A stretch of DNA of 64,000 nt, taken from Halorarius litoreus (GTDB lineage: Archaea > Halobacteriota > Halobacteria > Halobacteriales > Haloarculaceae). Shown piece after piece: positions 50,410 through 59,083 of this stretch (its first letter is position 1; each line of letters opens with the position of its first letter). Under the pieces are notes generated by a model, which worked only from the letters and a program-made list of their open reading frames with translations, did not search any database and was not told the DNA's origin. The position numbers and the translations under genes are program-made. Where the stretch lies: contig NZ_CP101455.1 in the NCBI RefSeq assembly GCF_024362405.1, positions 101,338 through 165,337 on the forward strand. Reading direction: 5' to 3'.

Positions 50410-50823
50410 ATGAGCACTGACTTGGGGACTGCTGAAGGGATGGAATCCCGCGAGCTCGTCCACTTCGTTACCCAACAGACGCGGTTCGCGCTGATCAACA
50501 ATATCCTCCAGCATCCCGAGCAGCTCCCCTCGATGTACGAACTTGAGGAACTCAACCCCAGCGTGAGCGACGCTACTGTCTACAAACACATCCAGAAGCT
50601 GATCGACGCAGGAATCGTCAAAGAGGTCGCCCTCGATGACGATCAGCGCCGGCAGGGCTACCCCTGGAAATTCTACGGGCTCACAGAGGAGGGCCGAACC
50701 TTCCTCGACGAGCACAACCTGCTCGCCGCGGAGGAGACGCTCCAGCAAATCTACGACACTATCGCTGACAAGCCCGAGAAGATGGTCAAATACGAGAACG
50801 CCCCCCGCCCGGACGGCGCGTAA
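50410..50823 (+). CDS. PadR-like winged-helix regulator
   Basis: 137 residues. Winged HTH (RFALINNILQHPEQLPSMYE, DATVYKHIQKLIDAGIVKEV, KFYGLTEEGRTFLDEH wing) with a C-terminal helix for dimerisation. The operator cluster upstream suggests that it regulates itself and the divergent gene. Ligand unknown. Confidence 0.8.
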   Translation: MSTDLGTAEGMESRELVHFVTQQTRFALINNILQHPEQLPSMYELEELNPSVSDATVYKHIQKLIDAGIVKEVALDDDQRRQGYPWKFYGLTEEGRTFLDEHNLLAAEETLQQIYDTIADKPEKMVKYENAPRPDGA

Positions 50824-50856
50824 CTTCTGCAGAATCGGCTCCGTGTCAGCACTCGA

Positions 50857-51777
50857 TCACTGTTCGATTTCGTAGTCAGCCGCCAGCTTCTGGAACTCGG
50901 ACCACTCGGGGAGACGGTCGTCGTCGACCTCGCCGTGCGTCTCCAGATAGCGGAGCAGAGCGTCGATTTCGTCTTCGAGGTCGTACTTCGCCGCCTGTTC
51001 TCGGAGATCCTCCTCGTCGACATCGACGTGGCTGAGTAGAAGGAGACAGTACGAGCGGTGGCGGCTGCCGTCGTCGATTAACAGCGTGTGACAGCAGAGT
51101 TCCGCTGGCGAGACTGCGTCGAGCTCCTCGGAGTAGAAGTAGTAGCGGTGGCTGGTGAGCAGGAACTGGAGGTCGAAGGCCGCGAACCGACCGAGGCCGG
51201 TTTCGTGGAACGCCTCTGCGTCGATCTCCGTATCGGCCTGGGCGAGGAATTCGTCGTAGTCCTCCCAGAGAATCGTGCCCTTCGGGGCGACGGCTTCGAG
51301 GCGGTGGCGATGCAGATGATGCGCGAGTTCACGGGCGAACTCGTGGAGGCGGTTGAAGTTGGCATTAAATTCATAACGGTCGTCGTCCGCCCCGACGAGC
51401 CCACGGTCGCGAAACCGTTTGAGGACGCGGTTGACTGTGTTGCGGTAGTTGTCGCTCCGGCCCGCGATCTCGGAGACGGTTCGCGGCTGGTCGAGGTAGT
51501 ACAGCACCGCGAGTGCTTTGCCGGTCAGCAGCTCGGGGAAGCCGATGTGGGAGTGCTGGCGGACGAGGTCCTGGTAGAGTTCGACGGCACGAGCCTCCGA
51601 TGGGACTACTCGTTTTCGGCGGCCGTCGCGTTCCGTGTGGACGAGTCCCTTTTCGACGAGATCACCGACGGCACGAGAGAGATAGCTCTCGCTGTGGTCG
51701 AGCTTCGTCGCGAGCTCGGAGATAGTGTCGCCGCGGTCGACCGCGACGAGGACCTTGAGTTCGATGCGCCGGAGCAC
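50857..51777 (-). CDS. Two-HTH regulator, orphan antitoxin-like
   Basis: 306 residues with a MarR-like winged helix at the start (DTISELATKLDHSESYLSRA) and a second HTH near 90-135 (RTVSEIAGRSDNYRNTVNRV), then an alpha/beta C-terminal domain (FDLQFLLTSHRYYFYSEELD). Similar haloarchaeal proteins are partnered by nucleotidyltransferases, as in the pair at 62.4-63.8 kb. Here the downstream partner is missing: the next gene is convergent and ends 33 bp away. Confidence 0.65.
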   Translation of the reverse strand: MLRRIELKVLVAVDRGDTISELATKLDHSESYLSRAVGDLVEKGLVHTERDGRRKRVVPSEARAVELYQDLVRQHSHIGFPELLTGKALAVLYYLDQPRTVSEIAGRSDNYRNTVNRVLKRFRDRGLVGADDDRYEFNANFNRLHEFARELAHHLHRHRLEAVAPKGTILWEDYDEFLAQADTEIDAEAFHETGLGRFAAFDLQFLLTSHRYYFYSEELDAVSPAELCCHTLLIDDGSRHRSYCLLLLSHVDVDEEDLREQAAKYDLEDEIDALLRYLETHGEVDDDRLPEWSEFQKLAADYEIEQ

Positions 51778-51860
51778 GGTGTAACATAGTACGAAACTTA
51801 TGTATGAAGAAGTTTCGAGTAGTGTTACAGTCAGCAGGCACGGGAGCCGTCTCCATCGTC

Positions 51861-51901
51861 TTAACCAACAAAACTATGGATTAGCGGGTTGTGTTGGTTA
51901 A
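51861..51901. repeat. Dispersed inverted repeat, copy 7 of 7
   Basis: Arms TTAACCAACA (51861-51870) and TGTTGGTTAA (51892-51901), 21-bp spacer. It ends only 14 bp before the ATG at 51916, so protein bound here would cover the start of the transcript. Confidence 0.85.
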
Positions 51902-51915
51902 TACGGAGAGAGTCG

Positions 51916-52242
51916 ATGTCCTACGAACCCCCGACCCCACCGGCGAACCTCCCGACGGAGATCGTCGACGCCCTCAACGATGCCACACCGGAGCATCTTC
52001 GGGACGTTGCCAGCTACGCCGAGGCGTTGGCAGAACACAAGGAGCGTGAAGCTCGTCTCGAGGAGGAAGAGGCGGACGACGCCGACATCGAGGAGCGCCC
52101 CGATGACCTCCCGGACGACGTGCCAGCGAAGGCGACGATCACGATCAAGGAGATCAACGACAACCGCTACTACTACTGGCAGTGGCGGGAAGGCGATTCG
52201 GTGACGTCGAAGTACAAAGGGCCGGTGAATCCCGACGAGTAG
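51916..52242 (+). CDS. Small DUF6788-like protein
   Basis: 108 residues. A helical, acidic first half (TEIVDALNDATPEHLRDVAS) is followed by KATITIKEINDNRYYYWQWR and KYKGPV, the ending typical of small haloarchaeal proteins I associate with DUF6788 (a beta hairpin reading NRYYYWQWREGD). It is next to the replication origin. No leader hairpin; only the inverted repeat. Confidence 0.6.
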   Translation: MSYEPPTPPANLPTEIVDALNDATPEHLRDVASYAEALAEHKEREARLEEEEADDADIEERPDDLPDDVPAKATITIKEINDNRYYYWQWREGDSVTSKYKGPVNPDE

Positions 52243-52299
52243 ACGAGATGGAACTGTAGCCTGATGTTCGTTTCAGTACCATTAGAGACGTCGCAGACG

Positions 52300-52658
52300 A
52301 CACCCCCCAGAGTGTGAATGGGATCGGTTTGTCCAACACCCTTCAGTGTGAATGGGGTCCGGTCAACCCGGACGAGGAAAACTCGATGAGGGAGGACACC
52401 CATCCCACGTTTCCGTCGTAACTGGATGTGGGTGGAGGGGGTGGCGCTGATTTTGAAGGGACCACACCCCCCGTTTTCGAGTTGTAAATGGGAGAGGGAA
52501 AGGGGAAAGCACAGTACATCGACCGGCACGTCAAATCTCTTGGCTCACCCACCCCCCGTTTTCGAGTAGTAACGAGACATCCCGACGAATGTCACCCCCC
52601 ATTTTCGAGTTGTAACGCATCGCGCGGGATACGAACACCCCCCGTTTTCGAGAAGTAA
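52300..52658. repeat. Origin repeats, left cluster (ORB-like)
   Basis: Four strong copies of CACCCCCCGTTTTCGAGTTGTAA: 52465-52487, 52550-52572 (TAGTAA), 52593-52615 (ATTTTC) and 52636-52658 (GAAGTAA). Three diverged ones occur at about 52301, 52334 and 52396. Read on the other strand each is a TTACAACTCGAAAAC core followed by a G-string, the form of haloarchaeal origin recognition boxes bound by Orc1/Cdc6. All point the same way. Confidence 0.85.
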
Positions 52659-52681
52659 GTGCGGGGAGAATACGGGCGAGA

Positions 52682-54181
52682 TCAGTTCTTACTCCGGAAC
52701 TGCTTCAGCCGTTCGCGGACAACCGCGCTGATAGTCGCCTCTTCGTGAGCTAGATCTTCGAACCGGGAATCCTCACGGATCGTCTCCATGATCGTTTCCG
52801 GATCCTCGGAGAGGGAGAAATACATATGCACTCCTCTGCCTCGCCCCTTGCCCCGACGCTCGAAGTCCAGTACACCGTACGTACTCTGCTCTGTGACGTG
52901 ATTTACGAACGTCTCACGGCTGTACTGGTCCGCATCCATCGTATCGGCAATGAATTGGTACGTCTTGAACGCAGGTCCAGCAGGGATCCACTCAGGATGT
53001 TCTCTTGCGTAGTGGGCAGTGGCCGCTACAGCGTAGATGGAGAGTTTCTTTTGAGTCGAAATGCCGCTGATATGGCGGAGCTTGCGGTTTTCGGTGTATT
53101 TTTCTTGAGCATCACGGACATCAGTCTCGATAACCGTGTCAGCCCCACGCCGCTCGGCTAATTCACCAGCCCATCTGAGGAGGTCAATCGCTTTCCGCGC
53201 ATCCCCGTGCGTTTGGGAGCCGAACGCAGCAACAAGCGGAACAACGTCATCTGCAAGTGAGTCTGGCTTGAAGGCGTCCCGCCGGTTGCGGAGAATACTA
53301 CGGAGTTGGTTCGCATCGTAATCGTCGAAAAAGATGTCGTCAGGGTTGTAAGAACTCTGTGCGCGGCTGTTGAGGTCCTTCATAAAGTCGGCGTAGTTCG
53401 TGATCGTCGTGAGCGAGATGGGACCATCAAAGTCAGCGAGTTTGCGAGCCCGTGAAAGCTGGTAGATGAGAGAATTGTACTCTGCTTCCTGATACGGCCC
53501 CTCGAGCATATCGATCTCATCGAGAATGAAGATAACACCGTCGTAATACTCTCGCATGAGTTCGTACAGTCGCTCCAGCTTCTGATCCGTTGAGACGCCG
53601 GTTTGGGGAACACCAGGATCAACGCCGAGGTCGTCGGCAGCAGCTTTGACTAACCGATAGACAGCCCGATCTGCAGTCTTCGGCCCCTCGCAGTTGATTG
53701 AAATGACCCCGAAGGTCTTGCCTTGGGATTCACACAGTTCGACGATCTGTTTGCAGACTGCATGAATGATGAGCGATTTCCCCGTACCAGATGGCCCGCT
53801 CAGGAGCATATCGGGGATCCCCTCATTCTGGAGGACTGGTTTTAGGTTGTCGACGACACGGCCTAGCTGGTCGTCGCGACCGACGATACGATCCTCGTCG
53901 ATGATGGTATCTGACCGAACGAGGTCTTTGTTCGCGAAGACCCCGCCGGACGACTCTGTTTGGAGCCGATCACGAATTGAGATGCCGCCACCGTCGCCAT
54001 TAGTTGCATCTTGAGACGAATCGGCAGAATCTGATCCGTTTCGGAAGGTCGTTTGTGACGTGCCAGGAGACGCCACCTCCTCATCCATCGACTCGGGATT
54101 TTCAGGATCAGCAGCAGAAGATTGACGATCCTCCTCACCTTCCGGATTATTCGATCCTGCTCTACGTCCCTCTCGTCCCAT
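52682..54181 (-). CDS. orc1/cdc6: Orc1/Cdc6 replication initiator
   Basis: 499 residues. A long polar N-terminal extension (about 90 residues) precedes the AAA+ core: Walker A GPSGTGKS (129-136), Walker B ILDEID (219-224), sensor region LTTITNYADFMKDLNSRAQS, then the C-terminal winged helix (KKLSIYAVAATAHYAREHPE, FVNHVTEQSTYGVLDFERRG). It recognises origin boxes and loads the MCM helicase. Repeats lie directly after its stop and directly before its start, so the gene sits within its own origin. It is the probable initiator of this replicon. Confidence 0.93.
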   Translation of the reverse strand: MGREGRRAGSNNPEGEEDRQSSAADPENPESMDEEVASPGTSQTTFRNGSDSADSSQDATNGDGGGISIRDRLQTESSGGVFANKDLVRSDTIIDEDRIVGRDDQLGRVVDNLKPVLQNEGIPDMLLSGPSGTGKSLIIHAVCKQIVELCESQGKTFGVISINCEGPKTADRAVYRLVKAAADDLGVDPGVPQTGVSTDQKLERLYELMREYYDGVIFILDEIDMLEGPYQEAEYNSLIYQLSRARKLADFDGPISLTTITNYADFMKDLNSRAQSSYNPDDIFFDDYDANQLRSILRNRRDAFKPDSLADDVVPLVAAFGSQTHGDARKAIDLLRWAGELAERRGADTVIETDVRDAQEKYTENRKLRHISGISTQKKLSIYAVAATAHYAREHPEWIPAGPAFKTYQFIADTMDADQYSRETFVNHVTEQSTYGVLDFERRGKGRGRGVHMYFSLSEDPETIMETIREDSRFEDLAHEEATISAVVRERLKQFRSKN

Positions 54182-54853
54182 TATGAACCCCCTCGAACTC
54201 TGGGTATAAAAATATGGACCCTTGTGGAGTTGTAACCGGGCGAAAACAGGCTATCTAACGACTACAGCCCCGTATCCTCTGGATGAGTCAAATACCGTCT
54301 TCGGAATCTATCACCCTCCGTTGTCGAGTTGTAACGGTTCGACGAAGCTCGCTGTCGTCGATCTTCCTCGATGACCCGGACCCCCCGTTTTCGTGTTGTA
54401 AGACGTTGGGGCGGTAACACACCTGGTTCGATTCTCCCATCCACCCCATTTTCGTGTTGTAAGGAGAAGGGAGTCGAAGTGAGTCTCGAAGCAAAATCCA
54501 CATAATCTAGATTTTGTGAATGATGCTCTGGGTGATACGGTCTTACTCACACTCCCCGTTTTCGAGTAGTAAGCACCAGAATAGTAGCGAAAGAACGACG
54601 CTCGTAGGACCTGTTCACGAATGAGAGTAATACCGGGTTTCAGACATGGTAGCTGGTGAAGCTGATTTGGTGATCTGGAATGTTGCACCCTCTCCCCCCT
54701 TTTTCGAGTTGTAAGTCGATGGGAACAGGCCACACCAAACGCTATGTAACGAGCGTTGAGTTAACAGAAGTTGGCGTAGAGGCGATGAGACGTGATAGTA
54801 CACGGGATCAGAACCTCGGACGAGATGAAGAGGTCATCTACTCCAGAGATCTC

Positions 54854-54879
54854 AATTGTCTAGCTGCAGCTAGACAATT
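54854..54879. repeat. Perfect 26-bp palindrome in the origin
   Basis: AATTGTCTAGCTG followed directly by its reverse complement, with no spacer, then TGTTTTCTTTG. It could be a cruciform, a regulator site or a factor-independent terminator stem. Confidence 0.75.
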
Positions 54880-55050
54880 TGTTTTCTTTGTCTCTAGTAC
54901 GGTTGGGGTAAGGTAACGTGCAACATAAACCTTCGCATATCTAGCTACAAGTTAGAAAATGAAATACTCAGCCTCTCTATCGCGTATATCCGCCACAATC
55001 GGCTGTTTTGCAGTCCCTCTTGCTGTTCACCCCTCCCCGCCGTCACGAGT

Positions 55051-55073
55051 TTACAACTCGAAAAAGGGGGGAG
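55051..55073 (-). repeat. Inverted origin repeat
   Basis: TTACAACTCGAAAAAGGGGG with GAG, the only box with its G-string rightward on the + strand. It closes the origin region and directly precedes the polymerase relic. Confidence 0.8.
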
Positions 55074-55080
55074 GGGGTCG

Positions 55081-55961
55081 TCAGGTCCAGTCCGTGATAC
55101 CGACTATATGTGTTCCGTTGAGTTCTCGTCGGATGTCGTTCCGATCCCAGTCAATAGGTGCCAGTATGCTCTCGACAGCTCGGACCAGCTGCATCTCGTA
55201 GTACGAGCAATCGTACGACTTGATCTCCTCGTGGGCCAACGCGACCCGGTCTCGCGAGGATTTCTCGTCGTCGACGACCACGTACTCGATATCCTGACCC
55301 GGGTGGACTGCCAGGTCCTGCTCGCGAGCCCGTTTCAAGGCGGCCACGTTCTGGGTATTCTGTGAGTAGCCTTCCAGGGGTTTGGAGACACGATTCCGCT
55401 CGACGAGCCGCTCTACTGCTACGTTGCCCGCTTCCAGTTCGTCGATTGCTCGTTCGAGACGCCCGAGCACCGCGTCCGGTGACCGCGTGGTATCGAGCCG
55501 GTTGAGACAGTCCCGCTGGATGTCCTCAATGAACGGCGGGGTTGAGCGCTGCCGGGCTTTGATGCCTCTGATCTTGAAGTCGTCGTCGCCGGCGACCTTT
55601 CCGAAGTACTTCGTCAGCGCGCCGGCGTCGCTCTCGCGCTGCGGCGCGAACGCCACCCAGTCGTAGTGAGCCTCGTGTTCGAGCCGAATTTCGACGCGCT
55701 CCGTAATCTCCATCGCGAGCGTCTCGAGGTCCTCGCGGTCCTCGTCGTCGACGTCGGGATCCGGCGTCACCCAGATGGAGTCGACGATGCCGTGGACGAC
55801 CCGCCAGCCGCCGGCTTCCAGTCGCTGCTTCGCTGTCAGCAGAATCTCCCGAGCGAACGCGTTGATGGCTTCGTGGCACTCGATGCGGCCGAACTTTGCG
55901 TTGCTGAACCCTTGATAGGCGAAGCAGGCGACGAGTATCCACTTGAGAACACCCCCTTCAA
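55081..55961 (-). pseudogene. C-terminal relic of a B-family DNA polymerase
   Basis: The frame read from about 55961 begins LKWILVACFAYQGFSNAKFG, the polymerase motif B helix (normally K...NSxYG), then VHGIVDSIWVTPDPD, where motif C YGDTDS has become HGIVDS, and the thumb region (FAPQRESDAGALTKYFGKVA). A stop cuts it upstream and the exonuclease, palm motif A and start are gone. It resembles the PolB2-type enzymes carried by haloarchaeal plasmids. Residues downstream appear intact, so truncation was by recombination and not gradual decay. Confidence 0.8.
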
Positions 55962-55964
55962 TGA

Positions 55965-56114
55965 ATCAATCACTCTCGTGAGGATGGAGAGCAGGTGATT
56001 GAAGAACTACTCGGGACGGGTTCCCCTGAGGAGAAGCAAGCGGTTGAGCATATCCGCGAACTTTTGCGGTCCGCTGGTTATCAGTTGGATCCGATCTCTG
56101 ATTCAGACGAATAA
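55965..56114 (+). pseudogene. C-terminal fragment of an unidentified gene
   Basis: A 49-codon frame without a start reads REDGEQVIEELLGTGSPEEK and continues QAVEHIRELLRSAGYQLDP to a TAA at 56114. Helical, acidic composition typical of coding sequence. It begins where the opposite-strand polymerase relic ends, so position about 55963 is a recombination join. An in-frame GTG at 55995 exists but is probably not a natural start. Confidence 0.5.
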
Positions 56115-56131
56115 GCCTCTCACTCACCGAC

Positions 56132-57550
56132 TCACATATAGTAGAAATACTGTGGCCGGACCTCTGAAATGGATTCAGTATCTACTTCGGAGAGGATTGT
56201 GCCGACACGCTTTGCAACACTCACGGTTGCTGGCATCCGGATTGCGTAGTCCGATGTATTCCAGTCGAGTTTTGTGAAAAATAGAATCTCCTTACATATC
56301 TCTAACGAGGGTGTCTCACAAATCTCGTCAGGTCGGATCTCAATCGGTGATGGTACTCCACTCCCCTGATAGGTCGTCTCTTCCGGGACATATCCGGATG
56401 TGTAGAGATAGTGGACGTCGTCATCAGGGACGCTCAGGAGGGTTCCCCGCATGGCGGGATAATCCGTAGGCGGGAACAACCTGACCTTTGGCCGCCTACG
56501 AACCCAGACTAGATCTAAATCGCGAACACCGTCTGTGGCATCAAGCAACCCTTCACGTTCTTCTTCCCAGAAGACAGATGGCTTATGTAGGACGAACCGG
56601 CTGGGACGTGTCCCTTTCTGAGCTTCGTAATATTCCAGAATCTGCTCACCTACCTGCCTAGCCGCCTCATATGAGAGGTGGGGAGATCCATTCTCGTCCT
56701 CGGTGATATCCGGGAGTGGATCACTCTGGAGGATAATATGGTCCCGTCCGTGAAAGACGTGAGCAAGAGCAGCTCGAATTACATCATCTCCTTCGTCTCG
56801 CTCTCTGTAGAACGAGAGCCCTGCGTAGCAGTGCCCATCTTCGATCTGCCGAGTTTTCCAGGGATGCCCTCGCTGTGACTTGTATAGAAGTCCAACTGTG
56901 AGATTCCAGGCCCGAGATGCTCGCTGTCGGTCAGTACGGATTGCAAGTGTGGATGGCTTAATCAGCTGTGTGGGGATTCGAGCCTCCATCCCGATCAGCT
57001 TGATTCGATTTCGCAGGTCAGAACCTTCCGACTGGATTCGCGCATGGTCCTGGTTCTCAGGAGTACACGCGTCCATCACTTCTTGCGGAATACAGACGAT
57101 GATTGCGTTCGGCTGAACCGAATCCCGTTCGATTATCTCGATGTCTTTCCGCACTAGCTTCAGGAATCGCTCCATCCGATCTCTGGGGGTCGATTTACTC
57201 GTAACAGATTGGATGTCTCGTCGGCGAATTTGGCGTCTCCAACCCTTCTTTGCATTGATGGAGAGATTGAGCGGGGAACTCTTACCAAGGCCGGGATACG
57301 GAACCTGCCACGGATTATCACTCGTTCCTGGATGGATCCCGACCTCCATACCGTGAAGTAGTTCGGTCAACCGGCGGATCGAATCTCGATCGCCGATAAT
57401 CCCGAGTTTGATTGTGTGGTGTCCTTCTTCATAGAGCCGTGGACCATATCTGATAAGGCCACGTTTGGGAGAGGTTTCAGTACCTCCTTCAAACTGAATC
57501 TCTGGCTCCTCGAGGTGACGAAGCGTGAACGGGGAATCTTCAGGCGTCAT
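56132..57550 (-). CDS. Short prokaryotic Argonaute (MID-PIWI)
   Basis: 472 residues, the length of short pAgos that lack N and PAZ domains. MID features: a Rossmann-like segment (AIIVCIPQEVMDAC, 149-162) and RNRIKLIGMEARIPTQLI (180-197), the guide 5'-end pocket. PIWI features: CYAGLSFYRE (241-250), RFVLHKPSVFWEEE (318-331), FFTKLDWNTSD (424-434). The first catalytic Asp of active Argonautes is S246 and the other tetrad positions are also changed, so target cleavage should be absent, as usual for short pAgos that act as guide-loaded sensors. It is coupled by ATGA overlap to the nuclease-APAZ gene upstream. Confidence 0.85.
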   Translation of the reverse strand: MTPEDSPFTLRHLEEPEIQFEGGTETSPKRGLIRYGPRLYEEGHHTIKLGIIGDRDSIRRLTELLHGMEVGIHPGTSDNPWQVPYPGLGKSSPLNLSINAKKGWRRQIRRRDIQSVTSKSTPRDRMERFLKLVRKDIEIIERDSVQPNAIIVCIPQEVMDACTPENQDHARIQSEGSDLRNRIKLIGMEARIPTQLIKPSTLAIRTDRQRASRAWNLTVGLLYKSQRGHPWKTRQIEDGHCYAGLSFYRERDEGDDVIRAALAHVFHGRDHIILQSDPLPDITEDENGSPHLSYEAARQVGEQILEYYEAQKGTRPSRFVLHKPSVFWEEEREGLLDATDGVRDLDLVWVRRRPKVRLFPPTDYPAMRGTLLSVPDDDVHYLYTSGYVPEETTYQGSGVPSPIEIRPDEICETPSLEICKEILFFTKLDWNTSDYAIRMPATVSVAKRVGTILSEVDTESISEVRPQYFYYM

Positions 57551-58971
57551 TGTTCAATTTCACCCGTGTTTTCGAGATCAGACGCTGACTCGATGAGCTC
57601 ATCACGTTCGTCTCCGTCTTTGGGCGGGCGGACATTGAGGGACAGCGAGTCAACTCTGGTCACTTCGAGCTCCTTTACGACGGGTATCTTTTCACCCATA
57701 AATCGATCAAGCTGGGTCTGATCCGACATCAGCAACTCTTCCCAGACACGCAGCTGGCGGTCGTACTTACTATTCTGGGCGTGGAAACGATTTGGCGAGA
57801 AGTCGTTTTGGAGCCGCGATTTACGCTCGCCTGTTACAGGTCGACGACCGTCAGAAGTGAAGACTTGTGTGGGTAGCAGAACGTAGTAGTACTCTTCCGC
57901 ATAGCGCCGCACTCGTACTTTGACACCACGATGGATGACATCGGGGTAGGAGTCTAACTCCTTTGCAACCCACGATCGACCTAGTTTTCGCTCGGAACCG
58001 TGCTGTCTGCGGTTTAGCTCCGGGTATACAGTTGTTCCCTTCTCACGGTCGATGAGACAATCGTTATCTCTCGCAACGAGAGTGAAAATTCCCCTGAGAA
58101 GCGATCTTACGGTGTTTTCACGCTCTTCCTCTTGAGCACCCGTTCGAAGGAACTCCTCGAACTCTCGTGTTTCGAAACGGTCCTCGTGTATGTAATGACG
58201 AGTAGACCCCGGAAGATGGTCCGGATGAACGAGCGAATATAATTTCCGCTCATGAAGCTTGATGGGAAACGCCTCGTTGTTGTAATTATAGACGCGAGCT
58301 GACTCGGCTTCCTCCGTCGTATCTATGATGTACAGTGTCTCAGGGTAGCGGGTTACCTGAAACAGATTCGTCGCATATTCTGTTTCCTCTGAAACTGGTT
58401 CGTACGAGTGAAGATATGGTTCGTACTGGAACCGTTCTGTTTTCTCGAGCTGATGAGCTTGTTGACGGAGATCATCGTATGTACCGACGAAAACATGGGT
58501 ATCGATAGCAAAATCTCGGAACTCATCTACATCAGTATCATCTAGCCGATCTACGACCTCATCGTTGACGCTTTCTTTGAGTTTTTTGTAGAAGTCGACC
58601 AGTTTCTGATTATCGGTGACATCTCGATCGAACAGGGCTTTCCAGAGCTGGTCATTAGAAAGTGTCTCCGTAAAAATATAGAAATCAAAACGGTGGGGTT
58701 GGGGCTGTTTGATGTATTCGAGGAAATACCGGGCGAGTTCGTCTCTAAAATCATTCGGGCTGAGGCCTGTGGAATACGCTTTTGCCTCGGCTACCACTTT
58801 ATCGCCCGTAGCTTTGTTCACAAACTGAATATCGTCAAGCGTGGAGTGGAAAGCTGAATCCCGCTCAACCATGTAATTCAGCCCTTCCATGTACTCAATG
58901 ACAACTTCCTTATAGTCCTCCCCGCGTCGCGCCGTCCCTTCCCGCTCTTTATATAGATTGTAGATGGGCAC
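57547..58971 (-). CDS. PD-(D/E)xK nuclease-APAZ protein, pAgo partner (SPARDA-type)
   Basis: 474 residues, first gene of the pAgo operon. Residues 15-110 form a restriction-nuclease fold: LDDIQF (D46/D47), then VVAEAKAYS (E62, K64), the D...ExK active site. The last 190 residues (YPELNRRQHGSERKLGRSWV, VRVRRYAEEYYYVLLPTQVF, FHAQNSKYDRQLRVWEELLM) match the APAZ domain style that replaces the N and linker parts of long Argonautes and binds the pAgo. In SPARDA systems this pair recognises invader DNA through a guide and then degrades nucleic acid indiscriminately, halting the cell. Function here is inferred from architecture. Confidence 0.82.
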   Translation of the reverse strand: MPIYNLYKEREGTARRGEDYKEVVIEYMEGLNYMVERDSAFHSTLDDIQFVNKATGDKVVAEAKAYSTGLSPNDFRDELARYFLEYIKQPQPHRFDFYIFTETLSNDQLWKALFDRDVTDNQKLVDFYKKLKESVNDEVVDRLDDTDVDEFRDFAIDTHVFVGTYDDLRQQAHQLEKTERFQYEPYLHSYEPVSEETEYATNLFQVTRYPETLYIIDTTEEAESARVYNYNNEAFPIKLHERKLYSLVHPDHLPGSTRHYIHEDRFETREFEEFLRTGAQEEERENTVRSLLRGIFTLVARDNDCLIDREKGTTVYPELNRRQHGSERKLGRSWVAKELDSYPDVIHRGVKVRVRRYAEEYYYVLLPTQVFTSDGRRPVTGERKSRLQNDFSPNRFHAQNSKYDRQLRVWEELLMSDQTQLDRFMGEKIPVVKELEVTRVDSLSLNVRPPKDGDERDELIESASDLENTGEIEQ

Positions 58972-59052
58972 GTTGTATCTCGTTACAAGGAAGTCTCGTG
59001 TGAATTACTTTTCCCTCAGTCGTTGGATAGTCTACTGGGATCCGACGATACT

Positions 59053-59060
59053 TCTATAAT
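59053..59060 (+). promoter_or_regulatory. TATA box of the PIN operon
   Basis: TCTATAAT centred about 27 bp before the ATG at 59084, fitting a leaderless haloarchaeal transcript. The 112-bp gap to the divergent nuclease-APAZ gene would hold both promoters. Confidence 0.55.
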
Positions 59061-59083
59061 CCGAGCGGTATATATTGGGGATA

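Larger units (their letters stand above)
54182..55080. other. Replication origin region, right side
   Basis: No gene. Boxes like those on the left occur at 54312-54334, 54379-54401, 54442-54462, 54550-54572 and 54692-54714, all the same way round, and one inverted at 55051-55073. A partial copy lies at 54216-54235. The stretch between the last direct and the inverted box (54715-55050) is comparatively AT-rich around 54850-54970 and includes a 26-bp palindrome; it is the best place for DNA unwinding. Confidence 0.8.

Noticed and set aside
52300..55073. CRISPR array suggested by repeated 23-bp units
   Set aside because: Spacing is irregular, the repeats are not uniform, a gene lies between them, no cas gene is present, and the sequence fits origin recognition boxes next to Orc1/Cdc6.
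56132..57550. Long, DNA-cleaving Argonaute of the NgAgo kind
   Set aside because: The protein is about half the length, lacks N and PAZ regions and the catalytic Asp residues, and has an APAZ partner.
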